Source of the DNA: Rusavskia elegans
Taxonomy: Eukaryota; Ascomycota; Lecanoromycetes; Teloschistales; Teloschistaceae
DNA length: 64,000 nt
Reading direction: 5' to 3'
Assembly (NCBI GenBank): GCA_011316305.1
Contig: SAUG01000048.1
Coordinates: 248,001 to 312,000, forward strand
Numbering within the stretch: position 1 is the first letter of the stretch; each line of letters begins with the position of its first letter. Positions 57,791-64,000 of the stretch are shown in pieces. Made by a program: the position numbers and the translations under genes. The notes beneath the pieces are model-generated. The model was not told the DNA's origin. It did no database searches and worked only from the letters and a program-made list of their open reading frames with translations.

Positions 57791-58689
57791 ATAGAAAAGA
57801 GGATCTTATATAATATATAGATAATTTATATATACTAAAAACTCTCCGATTTATTAATATTCTATTTTAATAACTTACGTAACTATCCGAAACTATCTCT
57901 AATATAGATTAGTACCCCCCTTCAGTAGTATCTACGGTAGCAGCTTTACTATCGATTTATTAAATAAACTTTTATAGCTATTCTCTAATACCTACGGTAG
58001 TATCCTTTATAGCCTTTATTTTAATATAACTACCTACTTCCTCTACGTTCTTCTAGTATACGAAAGATCCCTTTATATTTACTAGCTACTCCTAGTACTT
58101 ACGCGTTAACGATATAGATATTTAACCTATAGTATAGTTACTTACTTTTCGCTATTAAGTCTAAGACTTAATATAGGTCCTACTCTTATAATAGGAGTAT
58201 TATAGGCTTTCTATCGGTTATTTAATAGATAGAGTCTTCCGATCGCTACTAAATAGCGAAAGTAATATAGGTTAGATTTATCTTATTACTTTATATTTCG
58301 CGTATATTTAGTTCTATAGTTATCGACGTATATAGTATCTTTTATAGCGGATATAGAATACTGCTAGCGGTTATAAGTATTAGTTCTATAGAAAATAAAG
58401 CTATTAAGTTAAGAATTATAATACTATATATTAATATAGCTAATAATTCCTTTTTTCCTCCTTTATTAATACTTATCGATAACCTTTTATATTAACTACG
58501 GTAGTATCTATATTACTTATAAAAAATTACTATAGGGTATCGGAATAGTTTTATTTAGGTTCTACGCGGGTTAGATCGCGTTTATCTTACTTCTATTAGA
58601 TTTTAGTAAATAATCTAATACTAAAAATCGCTTTACTTTTAATCTTTAAATATTTTTTACTTTCTTTCGACCTTCGCCTAACTCTAATT
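57791..58689. other. Decayed sequence, unassigned
   Basis: 900 bp of RIP-mutated sequence left of repeat R. Nothing recognised. Confidence 0.3.
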
Positions 58690-59743
58690 ATAACCTACCT
58701 ATAATCCGCTAACTATCTAAATTAATTAGCTATATCTAGTACTTCGGCGTAACCTCTAACTAAGTTTAAAGCTTAGTCGGATATCGATTTTATTAACTAT
58801 AACCGTAAAAAGTTAAAAAAGAATATTATAATCGTTCGCCAGTCTATTAGCTTTATAAAAGATACCTAGAACGTAGCTCGTCCTATTTTTATCGAGTATA
58901 TTAAACGGTATAACTTTAAAACTCTCGATACTACTAAAAATAAGAAAACTAGCGTTCTTTAATAGGACTATTTCGTATCTAGTTTAATTTTAGAATTATT
59001 TACGAATCTAGATAAAATCTTTTATCTATATTTTACTAACGCTTTTAGTATTATCTTCCGCTATTTAATTATTAATATTCCCGTTCTAAAGGCCGTTAAA
59101 TAAGAATATAAAAATAGTTCGACGGCGCGCAGTCCTTTTATATTACCTACTAAAATTCTAGAAGCCGATAATAATCTACTAATACCTATTAGCTTTTCTT
59201 CCTCGATATATAACTCTATATAGTCTATCTACCTATACTATATTAATTCTAAAAGCCTTATCTACTCCTATTATTATTCCTTTCTATATAATTTCCTTTT
59301 GTTTACTTTTAATTTAATTCGCTAGACTTTCGCGAGCGATAGGATATAGATAGAAAGGGAAACTATTATTTAGATAGCGCTTAGTAGCTATAGTAGTAAT
59401 CTCGATACTAATACTATAGTTTTAAATTATACGTTTAACCTTATTTATAATAGGTTTTCTACTACTATTCTAGAAGTTATTAGATAAAATATAGAATCGG
59501 TTAGAAGTAATATTAATTACTTTTCTATTCCTAGCCGAATACTAGCTAAATAGTATAAATAGAAATCTATAAGGGTACGGATTTCCTCTACCGCTAGAAT
59601 TTCTTAGTTCTATTATAACTGCCTATCCGGCGCCGAAGATATTTATTATTCCGATATATATTAACTAGGCTTTTACTAATAATACCTTCCTTCTAGTATA
59701 ATCGGATTTAGAAACCGATAATAAAACTATATTTAAATTTCCG
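58690..59743 (+). repeat. Repeat R, copy 1
   Basis: About 1,050 bp that recur at 62,950-64,000 in direct orientation (offset 4.28 kb). The two share TCGCCAGTCTATTAGCT, the segment from GATTTTATTAACTATAAC and CTATTAGCTTTTCTTCCTCG. In copy 1 a + strand frame is open apart from TAG/TAA (RQSISFIKDT, ARPIFIEYIKRYNFKTLDTT), so the repeat includes part of a gene. It extends beyond what the right copy shows because that copy is cut by the window edge. Confidence 0.7.
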
Positions 59744-60299
59744 AAACGATCGCGCTATATTCTATAACCCGATTTCCTTCCTATTTTTCTATACCTATTA
59801 GATAAAGATCTTTTAGTTATAAATCGCGTCGATAATATCTAATCCTATATCAACTTTATAATAGATTAGCTATAAGAAGAAAACCTAATATAGATTCTTT
59901 CGAAGATAGTAGATCTACCGAGTTAGCTATAGGAGTCTAGTAGTATTCTAGCTTAAAGACTAATAAATATAGCCGCGGCCGCTCTTATAAGTAAAGGGGA
60001 ACCAGGTATAGAAAATAACTTAGAGGTACTATAAGTATATACTTTCTAACTAGTTTTATCTAAACTAATTATAGATACTAGTATCCTCGAGGCGTTTAAT
60101 TCGAAGCTTTATACCTAACTAGGCGTTAACGAGTCTTTTTTCTGTAAAGTAATAGAATTTATCCTCCTCGAGTATAAGGACTATATCTATAAAGTTAAGA
60201 TATCTATTAAAGGCCTTAAATATAAAATACTTAAGTACTAATTAGTAGCTATATTTTAGTATATTATCTATAGGAGGTCCTAGTATCCAGGAAAGGCTA

Positions 60300-62700
60300 T
60301 TAGCGATAATATAGAATTCGGCAAGATATAATTAGCTTCTATTCTACTTTAATTTTTTAGTCCGGTATAATAATATACTAATAGTATTAGACTGGTACCG
60401 TATACTTTCGAATCTTTTTCGAAGTAGTATTAAATATCGTATAGACGCGCTATAAATCGTATTTTAAAGATCTAACTAGTACCTCTTACTATTATTTCCT
60501 TCCTTCTATAGTAGATAACTCCTAACCTTCTAATATCTATTACCCTAGCTAGTATTTATACGCTATCTAATACCCCTATATTAAATCGTTAATTACGCGT
60601 CGCTACGATTTATAGTCTTAATAAAGCTTATATTTTATCGTTATCTCTTTTTTTACTATTAGATCTTAGACCTATAAATTTAAATAGGTCTTTAGTAGTA
60701 AACCCGTATACTCGATTTTATTTAAGGTTAGATAATCGGGTACCCTAAAGACTTATAGAAAGGAGTTTATATAGACGGATAATTCCTTTAATAATATTAT
60801 AGTTAACGAATAGTAGGCGCCTAAAGCCTCGTCGTATAGTAAAATTATTTTAACTACTAACTACTTAGTAACCTATAGCGAAGTTTTTAAATAGAATAAA
60901 AACTACTACTAGACCGATAAAAACGGGAAAAAGTATATAAAGTGCCTAGACGGTATTTACTAGATATTAGTAATAGTCGATAAAGTTTATAAAATTAGAG
61001 GCGAGAAAAACCCTTTAATAACTAGCGATCTTATATTACTTAAGTAAAGCTTCTATAATTATCTAGGCCGCAAGTCTCTATAATATTCTTTATACCCCGA
61101 GTTACTACGTACCTAAATATAGTTTATCTTAGATACTTTATAGGAAAAGAATTTCGATAATCTAGTAACGATACTAGCGCTGCTATAGTAGCCTAGCTAG
61201 AATAGCTTATAGTTCTAGTACTATATACTTATAGAGGTAAATATTATTAAAATAGCCGATAGATATAATAAACTAGTTAAAGCGATATAAAAGGAAAAGG
61301 AAGCCTTTAATAAAACTAAAGCTTAAGAGTACGTCTTTATAATTAACGAGCTATACCCTAAATTTATTATTTACCGCGACTATTCGTCTACTATCGATAG
61401 GTATAAATACGTCTTTATATCCCCCTTAAATATCTACTAGCGACTATTTAGGACTCTGCTATAATTTTAGGAAGCTATTAGTATATATTATATTACCCGC
61501 GCGATATATAAAAAGGAATTATACCGGAAGACTATAAAGGTTTAGAAATAGATAAGGAAATCGAAGCTAAATACCCCGAAGCCGGTTCCTTCTAATAATA
61601 CTAGCCGAGTAACTAAACCTAGTCGAGTATTCCGGATTCTTACGATATTCCCTATATTTATTAACTATATATATAATAAGGATAGTAACAAGATAGATAG
61701 CCTATTTATAGCCGCTAGTCTATCTAATTATATAGAACTTTAGGAAGAAATCGCGGATAAAGTACTAGCGAGCTTTCTAAAATTCTAAGCTATTCTCGCT
61801 TTAGTAAAGGGCTAACCCCTACCGATCCTACTACTAGACGAAAATAGATAGTTATCGGTAATAATAGATAAAAATACTAAATTCCTAATAGTATCTATAT
61901 ATCTGTTTATAGTTTAGTTTATTAATAGGGTAGGTTATTATAGCTATTTTTCCGTATTCCCCTAGATCCCTCTCTCCGTATTACTCTAGTAAGGTCTATT
62001 ACTAATTAAAATCTAGGGTTTATAATAAGCCGGTAAATATACTATCTATATCCTCTCGAATATTATATTCTATTAACGGGATCGAATAAAGGCCGTTTTT
62101 TAGAAGGATAAAGAGATTATAGCTATATATATACTATCTATCTATAATAATAAGAAAGGGCGGATTATTATTACTAGCTCGGGTATTATTAGAATAGTAT
62201 TAATATTTTATCGGGCTAATTTTTTTATTAAAATAGACCCCGACTTTCTAGATAGTATAGATAAATAGGTTATTAATTGAATTTAGCGGTACGGCTAATA
62301 ATACGCCTATTACGTATAGCGATTTATTACCGCCGATAATTTTAAAGAGGTAATTATTAAATAATAGTAGGAAATTTAAAGGGAGATTATAGATAAAATA
62401 TATATTTTACCGGCCGATTATAATATTTCTAAAGAAGATAAAAGTAGTAATAACGAAGTTCTAGTCTAGAATATTTATCGGGTAATATATTTATAGTAGT
62501 AGCTATACCGGCCGTTTATCGAGGTATTAAAATTATGAAGGAATATATTTTATAGAGAACTTTTAAGCCTATTATTAATTCTTCCTATTATAACTCTAGT
62601 ATTAGGTATAGAGACTTAATTATACCTCCGAGGTTATACTATAAAGGCTATAAATATAGAATAATACCTTTATAAATATCTAGAGTAAAAGCTACGTAAA
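60300..62700 (+). pseudogene. Long RIP-decayed ORF of unknown transposon family
   Basis: About 2.4 kb (800 codons) remain open in one + strand frame (first codon positions congruent to 1 modulo 3) apart from many TAG/TAA and very rare TGA. Readable parts include TTNYLVTYSEVFK, TDKNGKKYIKCLDGIY, KVYKIRGEKNPLITSDLILL, ADRYNKLVKAI, YVFIINELYPKFIIYRDYSS and LPADYNISKEDKSSNNEVLV. No YxDD, integrase HHCC, DDE spacing or helicase motif was found by eye. Flanking direct repeats R suggest a multi-kilobase element or a tandem pair. The family is unknown. Confidence 0.5.
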
Positions 62701-62911
62701 TAAACCTAAGGTACCCGGAATAGATAGTATAGTAATATAATATAGGTCCTGTAGTACTACCGTAGTATCTATAGAAGTAAGTAGTATAGTATCTATAGTA
62801 GATACTACGTACGGACTATAGAGACGCGCTAGTTAAAAAAGGCTAGACTATTATATACTTCGAGGTCGGAAAATTTTTAAATATTAATTAATCCCTTATA
62901 TTTTCGAATAT

Positions 62912-62960
62912 TCGATTTTTTATTCGACCTTTTATTCGACCTTTTATTCGACTTTTTATT
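62912..62960. repeat. Short tandem repeat ATTCGACCTTTT
   Basis: Three to four 12-bp units (TTATTCGACCTTTTATTCGA...) immediately before repeat R copy 2. Confidence 0.6.
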
Positions 62961-64000
62961 AACTTTTATTATAATCTATATCAAATCCGCTAGCTATTCT
63001 AATTAACTAGCTATATCGAGTATTCCGGCGAAATATCCTATTTAACTCGAAGTCTAGCTACGAATTGATTTTATTAACTATAACTATAGCGAGTTAAAGA
63101 AGAACGCTATAGTTATTCGCCAGTCTATTAGCTATATAGGAGCTGCCTAGCTTATAGCTCGTCCCGTTATCGTTAACTTTATTAAATAGTATAATCTAGA
63201 AACGCTAGATACTATAAAGAATAAAAAGACTACTATACTTTAATAGGACCGCTTTATTACTAGACTGATTTTATAATTCTTTATAAATCCTAACTAGATC
63301 TCTAAACTATACCTTAACGACGCTTTCGATATTGTTTTCTATTCCCTAATCGATACTATTTCTAAATTTAAGGCCGTTAAGACCTAGTATAAAGATAGTA
63401 GTTCTTTAATCTTACCTACTAAAACTCTAGGAGTTGATAATAATCTACCGATACCTATTAGCTTTTCTTCCTCGATATATAATTCTATATAGTCTATCTA
63501 GCTATACTATATTAATTCTAAAAGTTTTATCTATTTCTAGCTTTATTACTTTCTATAAAATTTCCTTTTTTTTACTTTTAATCTAATTCGCTAGACCTTC
63601 GTAATCGATAGGATATAGAAAGAAAGGGAAACTATTATTTAGATAGTATCTAGTAGCTATCTCGATACCGAAACTATAGTTTTAAATCTTAAATTCGACC
63701 TTAATTAGAATAAGCCTTCTACTATTATTTTAGAGCTTATTAAATAAAAGATATATTCGGTTAAAAGTAATATTAACTACCTTTTTATTCTAACTAGTAC
63801 TAGCTAATTAGTATAAATAGGGTACTATAAAAGAGCGGAGTCTTTCTATTTTTAGAAATCCTTAGTCCCGTCGTAACTTCCTAGCTAGCGCCGAAAATAT
63901 TGATTACCCCGATATATAGAAAATAGAGTTTCGTTAATAATATCTTTTCTCTAATATAATCGGATTTAGGAACTAATAATAAAGCTATATTCGAATTATC
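62950..64000 (+). repeat. Repeat R, copy 2 (cut by window end)
   Basis: Matches 58,690-59,743 over its visible length and runs off the right edge. It begins just after the ATTCGACCTTTT tandem repeat. Confidence 0.7.

Larger units (their letters stand above)
31861..64000. other. AT-rich, RIP-mutated repeat block
   Basis: From about 31,860 composition changes abruptly. CpA and TpG become rare while CpG, CpT and CpC remain, which is the signature of CpA-directed C-to-T mutation on both strands. As a result ATG is nearly missing and decayed reading frames are interrupted almost only by TAG and TAA (from CAG, CAA, TGG), rarely TGA. No intact gene is present. The block consists of the transposable elements listed below plus unassigned decayed sequence. 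Confidence 0.92.

Noticed and set aside
1..64000. CRISPR array or bacterial operon structure
   Set aside because: No regularly spaced short repeats with unique spacers; genes are intron-containing and fungal.

Overview
The window comes from a filamentous ascomycete (Pezizomycotina). Genes carry many short GT-AG introns, the gene content is fungal (a hydrolase/NB-ARC STAND protein, an SPT10-like acetyltransferase, a mitochondrial LEA-like protein, intron-rich ILV2), and the right half carries the hallmark of repeat-induced point mutation (RIP). The class cannot be fixed from the sequence alone.

Bases 1 to about 31,860 are a normal-composition gene block. From left to right: an HNH-nuclease gene running off the left edge (-), a type II HAD hydrolase (+), about 3.4 kb with only weak hypothetical coding traces, a mitochondrial LEA-like protein (+), an SPT10-like GNAT/H2C2 zinc-finger regulator (-), about 2 kb with an unresolved membrane-protein-like trace (-), a 1,466-residue alpha/beta-hydrolase/NB-ARC protein (+), a 108-residue orphan (+), PDAP1/PP28 (+), an FHA-domain SNIP1/Pml1-like protein (-), UNC50/Gmh1 (-), a Sec7-PH ARF exchange factor of Syt1 type (+) and acetolactate synthase ILV2 (-). 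These are mostly housekeeping genes in mixed orientation, not one pathway. UNC50 and the Sec7-PH protein, which share a 1.1-kb divergent promoter region, both belong to Golgi/ARF trafficking. Several genes need very small exons (4, 10, 13 and 18 nt) to restore conserved protein sequence.

Bases 31,860 to 64,000 are an AT-rich block with almost no CpA or TpG, so ATG is nearly absent and in-frame stops are nearly all TAG/TAA. It is built of RIP-mutated repeats: two full-length tRNA-derived SINEs with target-site duplications (TSDs), two TA-flanked MITEs, at least three copies of a ~1-kb repeat, a 3.3-kb pol-less LTR element with 410-bp LTRs, a 7.4-kb Copia-type element with 155-bp LTRs whose RT active site is mutated, a decayed gag-like region, and a directly repeated 1-kb block flanking a long decayed ORF of unknown family. 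Short islands that escaped the CpA depletion remain inside it. The transition lies about 320 bp upstream of the ILV2 start codon.
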